64,000 bases of DNA from Gautieria morchelliformis. Lineage: Eukaryota; Basidiomycota; Agaricomycetes; Gomphales; Gomphaceae. A program made the translations under genes and the position numbers. The notes below the pieces were generated by a model. The model made no database searches. It worked only from the letters and a program-made list of their open reading frames with translations, and was not told where the DNA came from. The stretch's first letter is position 1, and each line of letters opens with the position of its first letter. Where the stretch lies: positions 1 to 64,000 of the forward strand of contig WHVA01000019.1 of NCBI GenBank assembly GCA_015179125.1. Reading direction: 5' to 3'. Shown one piece after another: positions 26,385 through 37,341 of this stretch.

Positions 26385-26837
26385 TGTCAGGGGAACACCA
26401 ATCACACACTGCATGATCGCATGCTTTATCGCACGCATTATTGCACTGTGCATGATCGCATGCCTTATCGCACGCATTATCGCACTGTGCATGATCGCAT
26501 GCTTTATCGCACGCATTATCGTACTGTGCATTATCGCAGCGTGTTGTTGGTGGCCCCTGAGCTTCTCCTAGCCTTTAGCATCCTTCTGTCTTGTGTTCCG
26601 TTTATTTCCCTTCCTGTTCCAGCCCCTTCCGACATCATTCCTTCCTTATCTGTCCAGCCCTGTTATCACTGGCATGATTGCTTATGTAACTCGGGCATTT
26701 GGTGATCGGGCTAGCATGCCCGAGTTTGCTTATAGTTGTAGTTAGGTGGCGAAGGGGTTCCTTAGAGTTTTCTCTTTGGATCCCCCTTCGCCAGTTCGCC
26801 GCTTGAGTGTAGAGCGTCTGCCTAGGTTGCCCTTATA
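26385..26837 (+). repeat. 5' LTR of Gypsy B with three 39-bp tandem repeats
   Basis: The 39-bp unit (core CATGATCGCATGCTTTATCG) occurs three times from about 26412 to 26528. The 3' LTR has one unit. Elsewhere the two LTRs are nearly identical. Confidence 0.9.
26731..26764 (+). promoter_or_regulatory. Gypsy B core promoter and predicted RNA 5' end
   Basis: TATAGT at 26731-26736 lies 33 bp upstream of AGAGTTTTCT (26764-26773), the sequence complementary to the PBS. Confidence 0.55.
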
Positions 26838-26839
26838 GT

Positions 26840-26849
26840 AGAAAACTCT
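26840..26849 (+). other. self-complementary primer binding site of Gypsy B
   Basis: AGAAAACTCT starts 3 nt after the LTR, the same spacing as in family A. It is the exact reverse complement of AGAGTTTTCT at 26764-26773. Confidence 0.7.
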
Positions 26850-26955
26850 CTCTAGAGCACCGGTTGCAAAATCGCCCGACTTCGAATTGAACACCCTTCG
26901 AAAGCAGTGATTTTAGCAATCCTTTCTCATACCCTGACAGCCTCTAACACTTACC

Positions 26956-28068
26956 ATGGATGACTTGCCATCTGCTGCTGAAGTTTTGGACCGCTTGGCG
27001 GTGATAGAGCAAGAGTTGATGAGGGAGAGGCAGGAAAAACAAGATCTGGAGACAAGGTTGAACACCCTGCAGGCTACGACCACTGGGCTGATGGCTGGAC
27101 TCCCTGGTCGCGTTCACGCCTCCTCGAAGCGAACAGCTGAGCCAGCAAAGCCCTCTGAATACGATGGGGATTGTGCGAATGGTCGCAACTTCATCCAGTC
27201 GTGCAGCCTCTACCTGGGCATGTGTGCGAGTGACTTCTCAGACGAGCAGTCGCAGATCCTTTGGGCGATGTCCTTCATGAAAACAGGCAGGGCTGCGACT
27301 TTTGCCACTCATGCATTCACTCACGAAGCAAAGCATGGCGTGCCACTCTATGCGACCTGGAAGGATTTTGTTGAAGCATTTCGCCAGTAGTTCTACCCCC
27401 CTACACGAGGCCACCGATGCAATGAACCAACTGGAATCGCGCCAGTACCACCAGGGCAAGCGTTCAGTTGATGAATACATTGATGGGTTCGAAGAGCTGG
27501 TTGAGAAAGCCGAATACACAGATGGGCGATCAATTGTGATGAAGTTCTGCTGAGGTCTCGAACCTGCAATCCAGAGTCGCATCGCATTGATGTTGGATGG
27601 CAGGCCAAAGGACGACGACCCTTCTGCATGGTATGGGGCGGCGAGAACAGTTGCACTCACGCATGCAGCCAACAAAGTGTTCCAGGGACCTAGGGTGACA
27701 AACAGCGGCCCTCCCCCAGGCCAGTTTTTCGCAAGGCAGGTGAATCACACACCAGGTTCACCAGTCAGCTCTCTTCAAGGCCAGTGGTAATGCCAATGCC
27801 CACGCCCCTTCCAAATGCCTCTGGGCCTGCTCCGATGGACGTGGATGCTGCGAAGAAGCGATTCCCACAGCCACTCACCTGTCGGCGCTGTGGAAAGGTT
27901 GGACACTTTGCGCGAGAATGCCCGCAGGCCTATGATGTCTGCTACATGACAGCTGATGAACGCGAGGAGCTGCTGGAGCACTGGATGGTCGCTGCAGATG
28001 TGCGAGATGTCGCTGAGGAAGAGGTCGAGAAGGATGATGCTGAGGATTTTGTGTCGCGCAGCGAGTGA
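26956..28068 (+). pseudogene. gag: gag of Gypsy B, broken
   Basis: It starts MDDLPSAAEVLDRL, has an N-terminal coiled coil (ELMRERQEKQDLETRLNTLQ) and a Gag core (WAMSFMKTG...WKDFVEAF). It is then stopped by TAG 27388-27390 (consistent with CAG) and shifted in frame. It continues LESRQYHQGKRSVDEYIDGF and meets TGA 27551-27553 (consistent with CGA). It resumes with the knuckle CRRCGKVGHFARECP near 27880-27925 and ends at 28066-28068. Confidence 0.88.
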
Positions 28069-28223
28069 GAGATGTGCCCTCACTGCCCCTGTCCAATCGC
28101 TTTGCTGCTCTGTCAATAGCCCCAGATACTGAAGATACAATCCCTGTGTCAGAAACTGGGTCGCACACAGCAAGCGATAAAGACACATCAACCGCCGACA
28201 TTCCGAAAAGTCCTTCACCATGA

Positions 28224-31200
28224 TTGAAACATTGGGAGCGAGCCCTTCCCAAGCACTTCATGGTTGCATCCATCCCCTCTCCAAATTTGCTGAACCTCAA
28301 GGTAGAGATCCAGACAACAGACACTGCTGAAGTCAAAGGGGTGACTGCACTCCTTGACAGTGGTGCAACTGGGTTGTTCACCGACAGCGAATTTGTTGCC
28401 GCTGAGAAGTTAACCATGCGATCACTCACACGCCCTGCCCCTGTGTACAATGTTGATGGCACTCCCAACGAGGGTGGAGCAATTTGCAATGTTGTTGATG
28501 TCATCCTGCGATTCCGTGACCACTCTGAACGTGCTGTCTTTGCCGTTACGAACCTTGGGAAGCACAAGATGATCCTTGGCTACCCATGGCTCCGGGAGCA
28601 CAACCCAGAGGTTAACTGGAGAACGCAGGAGGTAACACTGGATAGATGCCCTGCGCAGTGCCACACCTGCAGAGCAACATTGCGGGAAGAGCGGAGAGAG
28701 GAGGCAAGGATACGTGCATGCCGCATGGGCCCCCTGCCTCAGATGGTGGAAGGGGAAGAGGGCGACACAGAAGGAGATGAGCCAGGTGATGTTGAGCCCC
28801 TTCTGGAGCCAGGTGACCGCCTGTTTGTGACTGTGTCCACACCCAATGTACCTGTACCCATTATTGCAGCCACCACAACCACTTCACAGCAGCTAGCCGA
28901 GAAGGCCCTTCACAGTGTACCCCCAGCAGAAAAGGAACTCATCCCTCCTTACCTCCATGACTTCGAGGATGTCTTTTCCAAAGAGTCCTTTGATTCACTT
29001 CCTGAATGCAGGACATGGGACCACGCAATTGAGCTCAAGCCAGGAGCCAAGCCATCTGCATGCAAGGTTTACCCACTTGCCCCCAGTGAACAGTCACAGC
29101 TGGATGAATTCCTGCAGGAGAACCTGCGCACTGGCCGCATTCGCCCCTTGAAATCGCCTATGGCCAGCCCAGTGTTCTTCATCAAGAAGAAGGATGGATC
29201 GCTGCGCCTGGTCTAGGATTATCGCGTGCTCAATGCCATGACAGTGAAGAACCGCTACCCCCTTCCCATCATTTCTGAGCTCATTGCGCAGCTTCGTGGA
29301 GCGAAATACTTCACCAAGATAGATGTGCGATGGGGCTTTAATAATGTGCGAATAAAGGATGGCGATGAGTGGAAGGCTGCATTCCGCACTAATCACGGCC
29401 TCTTTGAACCCCTCGTCATGTTCTTTGGACTCACAAACAGCCCTGCGACATTCCAGACCATGATGAATGACATATTCCAAGACTTCATCATGGAAGAGCA
29501 TGTGTGTGTGTACCTGGACAACATCCTGATCTTCACTGACACCCTTGAGGAGCATTGCCGACTTCTGCGAATAGTCCTTGAGCGCCTACGGCAGCACAAG
29601 CTCTATCTTCGCCCTGAGAAATGCGAATTTGAGCGAACAAAGATTGAGTACCTTGGGCTCATTGTGTCACATGGCAAGGTGGAGATGGACCCCATCAAGG
29701 TCGCAGGTGTCATGGACTGGCCAACCCCAGCAAATCGCAGGAGGTGCAGGCCTTCCTGGGATTTGCCAACTTTTATCGCCGGTTTGTCAAGGGCTTCTCA
29801 CATCATGCGCAACCCTTGTTCGAGCTCACCAAGAAGGATGTACAATGGTCATGGGGTGATCGCAAACAGCAGGCATTTGATGGGCTGAAGCTGCGATTCA
29901 CATCAACGCCGATCCTGCACTTTGCAGATGACAATCAACCATACCGGGTGGAGGCTGACAATTCAGATGTCGCCACTGGTGCAGTCCTGTCCCAGAGATC
30001 TCCAGATGACGACAAATGGCATCCCATTGCATTTTACTCAAAGAGTCTCACTCCTGTGGAGCGAAATTATGAGATTCATGACAAGGAGATGCTGGCTATT
30101 ATTCGCGCCTTAGAGGAATGGCGACATTTCCTTGAAGGCACTAAGCATCGCATTGAGATCTGGACAGACCACAAGAACCTGGAGTATTTTCGCACTGCAA
30201 AGAAGCTTAATCGCAGGCAGGCTAGATGGTCTCTCTACTTGTCACGTTTCGATTTCGAGCTTCACCATCGGCCTGGTGTCACGACAGGCAAGTCAGATGC
30301 ACTGTCGCGGCGCTCAGACCATGGGTCAGGGTCAGGTGACAACAGCGATTTGACACTCCTACGCCCAGAGCTGTTCATTGTTCGCGTCCTGGAGGGGCTC
30401 ACCCTGGCAGGGGAAGAACCTGGGATTGTTCGCGACGTGAAGAAGGCATTTGGGGATGGGTCACTGGAGGACGAGGTCGCAGGGGCGGTAAAGAAGCTGT
30501 GAGAGTCTGATGGGAAATCACTGGTGTCTGCAGAGTGGGCTGAGATGGATGGGCTGCTCACATTCCGAGGTAAAGTTTACGTTCCAGATGTCGGCGACCT
30601 CAGGCGATGAATTGTCGCCCAGCACCATGATTCACGGGTTGCTGGTCATCCTGGGCGATGGAAGACCCTTGAACTTGTCTCATGAAATTACTGGTGGCCC
30701 CACATGTCGCAGTATATTGGCGAGTACTCCAAGACGTGCAATTTATGCCTGCGAACAAAGGCACGAAGGCAGCCACCCCTCGATGAACTCCATCCACTCC
30801 CTGTCCCTGAAGCTCGCTGGGACATGATCAGTGTTGACTTCATTGTGGAACTGCCTGACGCACATGGCTACAATGCTGTGATGAATGTAGTGGACTCAGT
30901 CTCCAAGCGGGCACACTTCATCCCCACCAACACCATGATCACTGCAGCTGGAGCAGCATGACTTTTCCTACACCATGTCTGGAAGCTGCATGGCCCCCCG
31001 CGAACAGTGGTGTCAGATCATGGGGTCCAGTTCGTGTGCGAATTCACTCGCGAGCTTTATCACCTGCTGCAAATTCGCATCGCAGCCTCCACAGCGTACC
31101 ACCCGCAGACTGACGGGCAGACAGAGCAACTCAATCAAGAGCTAGAGCAGTACCTTCAACTCTTTGTCAATGAGCAACAAGACGACTGGGATGACCTCTT

Positions 31201-32511
31201 GCCCATGGCTGAGTTCCAGTACAACAACCATGTGCATGCTGTGAAGAATAAGAGTGGTTGCGAGTAGAGTGTTTCGAGACGAGTGTTTGTGTGCGTAACA
31301 GGTGAGTTTGATTAACTAACTAGATACAATACATGGATTAACTATTTATCTGAGGCGTAGGATGGGCTAGGACATATGGGGTTGGGGGTGCATGAGAAGG
31401 AGTGTAAGTGCGGCTCGGGGATTGATGTGCCAGGTGCTGCGGTGAGTGTGTATGGTACTAGTTGATAGGGGAATATTATATGTGATTGAGAGGATCAGAA
31501 GAAGTGGGGTGTGTTTGGAATGGGGAACAGAAAGAAAGAAAGAAAGATCGTGTTCGACGGACTAACTGTCGACTTAATCCTCGGATCAGTACATCTCAGG
31601 CTCGGGCCCTTTCTTCATACAGGGATGGGCCGGCAGGTCATCGTATCAGCTGCATGTCCACGGGTTGGCAGGGTATTGTGATGTGATGTGTGAATGTGCG
31701 TGGGTTCGAGAGGGTGTGCGTGGGTTGGAGTGTGTTCGGAGTCGATTGTCTCTATTTCATGACACATGCTTCCACTCGTCAATCGCCCTTCATGCTGGAT
31801 ACTGGGCGGCACCCACGAATGGGCTTCGAACCACATCAACCCCCATTGAACCTTGAGTCTGTCAATGAATTCAAGGAACACATGGAGGAGTCACTGTCAG
31901 AAGCAAAGTCGGCACTGGCAAAGTCGAAGGAGGACATGGCGACATACTATAATCGCCGACGTGAACCAGCACCTACATTTTCTCCGGGTGACAAGATTTA
32001 CCTCGATGCAAGTGATATACACACCACCCGTCCTTTGAAAAAGCTAGCTCATCGGCGACTTGGCCCCTATGTTGTTGAACACCAAGTTGGGTCACAGGCC
32101 TACCGTCTCCGCCTCCCAAGGTCTCTAAGTCACCTCCACCCTGTTTTCCCCGTCATTAAGCTCACTCCTGCTCCATCCGATCCAATCTTGGGTCGGCGAC
32201 CATCCCCACCACCTCAACCCATCCTTAGAGAGGACGATGAGCACTTTGAAGTTGAACAGGTGTTAGACAGTCACATGTGAGCAAATCGCCTCCAGTTCCT
32301 CATCAAGTGGAAGGGGTATGGCTATGAAGAGAATTCTTGGGAAAATGAGGGCAATGTCCAAGCTCCTGACCTCATTGCCGACTTCTACTGTTCGCATCCA
32401 GGTGCCCCTCGTCGCATTCGCTCCTTGGAGGCTGTCACCTTTCAGAATCGCATCCCTGTTCCACCAGTGGGACTTCATGCGTCAGGTCACCGCATTCTAG
32501 AGGGGGGGTGA
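28224..32511 (+). pseudogene. pol: pol of Gypsy B, broken, interrupted by a solo LTR
   Basis: Domains in order: retropepsin LLDSGATG near 28356; RT from about 29050 with the box YLDN (29514-29522; second Asp lost) and TAG 29214-29216; RNase H in a new frame from 29744 (SQRSPDDDKWHPIAFYSKSL; KEMLAIIRALEEW); integrase with HHCC remnants and SVDFIVELP, VSDHGVQF and LNQELEQYL, carrying TGA at 30500, 30608, 30683 and 30959. After the solo LTR the C-terminal region follows, and a chromodomain (FEVEQVLDSHM, TGA 32278-32280, FLIKWKGYGYEENSWE). The frame ends TGA at 32509-32511, directly against the 3' LTR, so the pol end is encoded by the polypurine tract. Confidence 0.92.
31240..31764. repeat. solo LTR, family D, inside integrase of Gypsy B
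   Basis: 525 bp from TGTGAAGAATAAG to CATGACA with perfect CATGC duplications (31235-31239 and 31765-31769). Removing it restores the integrase frame (NNHVHA joined to STRQSPFMLD). Orientation is not determined. It contains an AAAGAAAG tract near 31530. Confidence 0.85.
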
Positions 32512-32888
32512 TGTCAGGGGAACACCAATCACACACTGTGCATGATCACATGCTTTATCGCACACATTATCGCACTGTGCATTATCGCAGCATGTTGTTG
32601 GTGGCCCCTGAGCTTCTCCTAGCCTTTAGCATCCTTCTGTCTTGTGTTCCGTTTATTTCCCTTCCTGTTCCGGCCCCTTCCGACATCATTCCTTCCTTAT
32701 CTGTCCAGCCCTGTTATCACTGGCGTGATTGCTTATGTAACTCGGGCATTCGGTGATCGGGATATCATGCCCGAGTTTGCTTATAGTTGTAGTTAGGTGG
32801 CGAAGGGGTTCCTTAGAGTTTTCTCTTTGGATCCCCCTTCGCCAGTTCGCCGCTTGAGTGTAGAGCGTCTGCCTAGGTTGCCCTTATA
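32512..32888 (+). repeat. 3' LTR of Gypsy B
   Basis: 377 bp with a single 39-bp unit. It is preceded by the purine tract AGAGGGGGGGTGA. Confidence 0.92.
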
Positions 32889-33967
32889 GGGACTCCCTGG
32901 GTGAACATGGGCCATTTATTCGAGGCCTCCTTTCCACCCAAGCGCAGCAGCTGCAGCAACTTCAACTGCAGAATCAGGAGCTGCACAATCAGATTGTTAA
33001 CGTTCACGACCACTTAGCCCATGCTACCGCCAACGCTGCTGTTGCTGCTGCTCAAGCCCTCGCGCCCTCAGTACCTCACAGTGTCCCTCCATCTACTCGC
33101 TCTATCAAAGCAGCAGAACCGGAGAAGTTCAATGGAGACCGTGCAGAGACTGAAGGGTTTATCAGGTCTATCAAGTTGTCCATCACCGTACAGCCAGCAT
33201 CCTTCCCAGATGAGTGCACAAAGATCCTATATGCTCTTTCCTTCATGACAGGAGGCTCTGCGGAGATATGGGCACACAACGAGACACAGGCTGTCATTGA
33301 TGGCACCTCCTCTATATCCACTCTGGAGGAGTTCGTTAAACGTGTGGAGGAGGCCTTTGGGGACCCAGATCGTGCCAGAACGGCTCGTACTAAGCTGCAT
33401 GACCTCAGGATGATGTCAGGAATGTCGGCAGATGAATACACGGCTCAATTTGAGATCCTGGCAGGCAGGACAGGCTTTAATGATGAGGCACTCGAGGATG
33501 CCTATGTTCATGGCCTTCCAGCAGGTATCCTTGACAAGATCCACACCCAGCCCTCTCTTCCACCCAACCTCAAAGGCTGGAAGGAAGCAGCCTGTCAGAT
33601 TGACCGCAATCATCGCCGTCTGTTAGAGGTCAGGAAGGCACAGACACCTCATGTTCCTAATCACCCTCCTCCTGCCCGACCACTCCACACTCCTGCTATG
33701 GCTCCTGTTGTCACAGCACCACCCAGTAATGCGACACCTATGGACATTGACTCATCCCGCCGCCGCACTGAAACACAGACCTGCTACAACTGTAAGAGAC
33801 CTGGTCACATTTCACCAGACTGTCCTGAACCTCGCAAGCCATGAATCCGTGCAAACCTCTCAGAGGCAGACATTGCAGCAATTATCTCTAAATCTGTAGC
33901 AGCGGCGATGGAGGAATGCAAACAGAAGGTGGGAGCCCCTTTCCAAGAGGAAGGAAAGGGTTTTTAG
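32889..33967 (+). pseudogene. gag: gag of Gypsy A2
   Basis: This continues the gag frame split by Gypsy B. The first codons stand at 26338-26384, where the start ATG has become TTG. The body is nearly identical to A1, including the knuckle CYNCKRPGHISPDC. TGA 33842-33844 stops it early: the same codon is CAA in A1, and both derive simply from CGA. The old gag stop with the slippery heptamer is at 33958-33967. Confidence 0.88.
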
Positions 33968-35446
33968 GCCAGTCAGCGGTGAAAGACATGCCCCGCTCGA
34001 CGAATCGGTTTTTAGTTCTCAAAACATGTACAATAGGGATCACAGGCAATATGATGCATCCTTCTCCTACCCCTGATAGAACTGAAACCAAACCAGCCAT
34101 GCCAAAAACCCAACCCATCGCTCCAGTTGCTAAAGCAAACCTTCCAGTCCCTCTATATGTCCGTACTGCTGACCTCCGCCGATACACCAAAGTCCCTCTC
34201 AAGGTCCACTCCGTTGACACAGGGCATCCACTTGCAATTGACTCCCTCCTTGACAGTGGTGCTACAGGGATGTTCATCAATGTGGAGTTTGTAAGGGAAC
34301 ACAGACTTCGGACCCGTCCCCTACCCCATGCCATCCTCATCTACAATATTGATGGTACCCCAAATGAGGCTGGCTCAATCAAGGAAGAAGTCGACCTCAT
34401 TTGCACCTTTGGGAATCATACGGAACATGCCACATTCTCTGTCACAAGCCTTGGACGACTTGCCATCATTCTTGGTCACACATGGCTTGTTGAACACAAC
34501 CCAGAAGTTAACTGGCGTACAGGAGATGTGAAGATGACACGCTGTCCCAAGTCATGTGGGGGCAGACCTGTTGTCAGAGGGCCCACAGTTGAAACTGTTC
34601 CAGAAGAGAGTGTAGATCAAGAGGAGGTTCCCATACAGCACACCTGCTCCCTACTTGAGGAAGGAGACAGGACCTTTGTCATCTTTGTGAATGAGAGTCC
34701 TGAAATGATTGGTGCAGGCTGGACTGTCTCCCAACAGCTTGCTGAACAGGCCAGCAAGTCTGCACCAGTCAGATCCTTCGAGGACCTTGTCCCTAAACCA
34801 TACCGTTCAAGGATGTGTTTTCTAAGGAGTCATTTGACCAACTGCCTCCTCGAAAGCCCTGGGACCATGTGATTGAGCTCACTCCAGGTGCACAACCCTT
34901 CAGCACAAAGGTTTACCCAATGTCACCGGTTGAGCAAAGGGAACTGGATAACTTCCTTGAGGAGAACCTGAAGAGCCATCGTATCCATCCTTCCAAGTCA
35001 CCTATGGCATCTCCAGTCTTCTTTGTGAAGAAAAAAGACGGCAGTCTTAGATTTGTGCAAGACTACCAGAAGCTCAATGATATAACAGTCAAGAATGCCT
35101 ATCCTTTGCCCCTTGCTCCAGACATCATGAATAAGATTGCTGCTGGAAGGGCTAAATACTTCACAAAGCTTGACATTCACTGGGGATATAATAATGTACG
35201 CATAAAAGAGGGAGATGAGTGGAAGGCAGCCTTTCGGACAAATAGGGGCCTGTATGAACCTCTAGTCATGTTCTTTGGACTCACGAACAGCCCAGCAACC
35301 TTCCAGACGATGATGAATGACATCTTCAAGAGTCTCATCGATGAAGGGGTTGTAGTGGTGTTCATGGACAACATTCTCATCTTCACAGAGTTGCTTGAAG
35401 AAGATCGTGGGATTGTACGACGTGTCCTTGAAATCCTCCGGGCCAA
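33968..35446 (+). pseudogene. pol: pol of Gypsy A2: protease and N-terminal RT
   Basis: In the -1 frame the sequence is open from 33916, overlapping the end of gag, through LLDSGATG to about 34805. There a 4-bp deletion relative to A1 shifts the frame. RT continues 34815-35446 (KVYPMSPVEQRELD) and shows that A1 lost one T at this spot. The catalytic box reads FMDN (35361-35372) where A1 has FMDD. The segment ends abruptly at the foreign insert. Confidence 0.88.
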
Positions 35447-36067
35447 CGTGTTATGCAAAACTCTCTTCCTTTTGGAGGAAAGATCATCATCCTTCTAGGT
35501 GATGGCCAGAGACCATTGATCGTCAGGGCTGTAGAGACAAGCACAAAGCAGGCTCAATGACTCAGGAGGCAGGGATCAGTACTTCATCCAAAAGCCTGAA
35601 TTATGCTGTCACTAGTTACTACAGAAATCCTACAACTACTCTTGTCAGCCACAAACATGGTATAAGGGTGTGTATCGGCCTTGGTCGGGACGCTGGGAAA
35701 GCATGCTGCACAAAAGTGTATCTGCATGATTTCTAGCCTCGTGGTATTCACACTGTCACCCCAGCTTAAGTTCAACCTACAAATCCACACTGACCCATCC
35801 ATCGTTGTTACCCCCTAGCTGCTTATCTGCAGTCCCTGTGCACCTGTTCCTATATTTCTGATAATGTCGTCGTGTCCAGCACGTCGGTGAGCCAAGCCCA
35901 GGCTGTTGTTGCGTGCATGGTGAAGCCCGGCTCTTCTTCTCTGCTCTGCAAAGCCGGGGGCACACTCGTAAGCTGCTTGGTACTTATGGCCTATCGGGCA
36001 TCTGTGAGCAGGGACAATGCACGCTGCTGCATGGCTCATGTCCTCATGTGCGTGGCGTCTGAGTGTG

Positions 36068-36389
36068 ACTCTGGGTGGCCATTGCATTTGGAGGGCTTAC
36101 CGTGTATGGACTTGGAAAATTTGCGAGAACTGGCGCTGTTGTTGGACAGGGTCGTGTCTGCAGAAGTAAGTCCTCACGATAGGGACGTAGGCGACGGCCA
36201 CCAACCTGTCGCACCTGGACCTCTTCTGACTCTGGGTGGCCATTGCATTTGGAGGGCTTACCGTGTATGGACTTGGAAAATTTGCGAGAACTGGCGCTGT
36301 TGTTGGACAGGGTCGTGTCTGCAGAAGTAAGTCCTCACGATAGGGACGTAGGCGACGGCCACCAACCTGTCGCACCTGGACCTCTTCTG
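36068..36389. repeat. perfect 161-bp tandem duplication
   Basis: Two head-to-tail copies (about 36068-36228 and 36229-36389) beginning at ACTCTGGGTGGCC/GGTGGCC. I see no difference between them, so the duplication is very young compared with the surrounding transposon. Confidence 0.85.
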
Positions 36390-37000
36390 GGCTACGTAGT
36401 CCAAACTCAGATGTGCGGGGAGGTGGTGGATGAGCAGCGGGAGGAGGAGGAGGAGCGCGGTGTATGTGGGCGTGTGCGTCTGTGTGGGAACTGTGCGTCA
36501 GATATCATAGGGAATAGGGATGGGGTACAGGAAACAGCAGGGAATGGGGCGACCCAGCCTCTCAGGCGCTGCATGGGGCGGGCGGTGAGGAGCAACGCGA
36601 GGACGAGCGGGTGCGCGCAGTGCGCGAGCAGGTGCGGGCCGTACCTACGCGCCTGCCGCGAACGGCAGGCGAGCATGACCGACATGACGTATATTACCCA
36701 CACCTCAAAGGAGGAGGGCTGCGCGAGGAGGGTCTCCACGTCCTGCCCTATGCTGTTCTGGACCCCAAACACAAAGGCATCCTTCTGCCTCGCGAGCTGC
36801 ACGACGTGGATCGCAGACATGGGCGCCGTGAGGGACAGGTGGAGGAGCGTTAAGGGATTCAGCGGCGGGGCTGCCAGTACAGCCACACATGGGGTCGAGC
36901 CAGAGTGGTCATTGCCAACACGCTGCGCAAGGGTTGTAGGAATGGAGACACACTTATGAGGAGGCGGAGTGTGTACAGCATGTGCGATGAGGAGCGCGGT

Positions 37001-37192
37001 GAGCAGGCCGGGCAGCAGCGCGGTGAGCAGGCCGGGCAGCAGCATGGTGAGCAGGCCGGGCAGCAGCGTGGTGAGCAGGCCGGGCAGCAGCACGGTGAGC
37101 AGGCCGGGCAGCAGCGCGGTGAGCAGGCCGGGCAGCAGCGCGGTGAGCAGGCCGGGCAGCAGCGCAGTGAGCAGGCCGGGCAGCAGCGCGGT
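37001..37192. repeat. 24-bp minisatellite, 8 units
   Basis: The unit GAGCAGGCCGGGCAGCAG is followed by a six-base end. The ends in order are CGCGGT, CATGGT, CGTGGT, CACGGT, CGCGGT, CGCGGT, CGCAGT and CGCGGT. Every variant differs from CGCGGT only by C-to-T or G-to-A at a CpG. Read as protein it gives GEQAGQQR repeats on + and ALLPGLLT on minus. Confidence 0.9.
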
Positions 37193-37341
37193 GGAGGGCG
37201 GGAGCTGCGTCTGGCCGAGTGACGGACAAGAAAGCCATAGGAGACAATGAAGAGGACGGAGAGTTGAGCAGCAGAGGACACTTGCAAAAAAAAAAAACTC
37301 AGAGGCGCTTAGGCACACTCACTGGAGTGAGAAACAAAAAT

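Larger units (their letters stand above)
26385..32888 (+). mobile_element. Gypsy element B (chromovirus), nested in gag of A2
   Basis: The LTRs run from TGTCAGGGGAACACC to GCCCTTATA (453 and 377 bp). The target duplication is AGGAC (26380-26384) / GGGAC (32889-32893); A1 has GGGAC at this site, so the left copy has one G-to-A change. Between the LTRs are a self-priming PBS, gag, and pol with protease, RT, RNase H, integrase and chromodomain, all broken by stops. Every stop I could reconstruct is a C-to-T change. A solo LTR interrupts the integrase at 31240-31764. Confidence 0.93.
35447..37341. other. 1.9-kb foreign GC-rich segment in RT of Gypsy A2
   Basis: It replaces 18 bp of RT (present in A1 at 9239-9256), with no clear target duplication, LTR or CTRR end. 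It contains a perfect 161-bp tandem duplication, a 24-bp minisatellite and, on the minus strand, exon-like blocks. One is a stretch ending LAQPSSFE followed by GTGTGGGT. Another is an exon-like piece in the duplication bounded by CTGCAG and GTAAGC (reading SNNSASSRKFSKS). This suggests a captured or ectopically copied host gene fragment. A hairpin CTCACTGGAGTGAG stands near the right end (37319-37332). Confidence 0.55.

Noticed and set aside
36407-37318. 303-codon minus-strand ORF with LLPGLLTA repeats
   Set aside because: Much of it is the 24-bp minisatellite read antisense. The rest looks like exon fragments with splice-like boundaries, so it is not called as one protein.
35447-37341. Interpretation of the foreign segment as a Helitron
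   Set aside because: No TC 5' end and no CTRR terminus at either junction in either orientation. 18 bp of the target are missing, unlike clean Helitron insertion.
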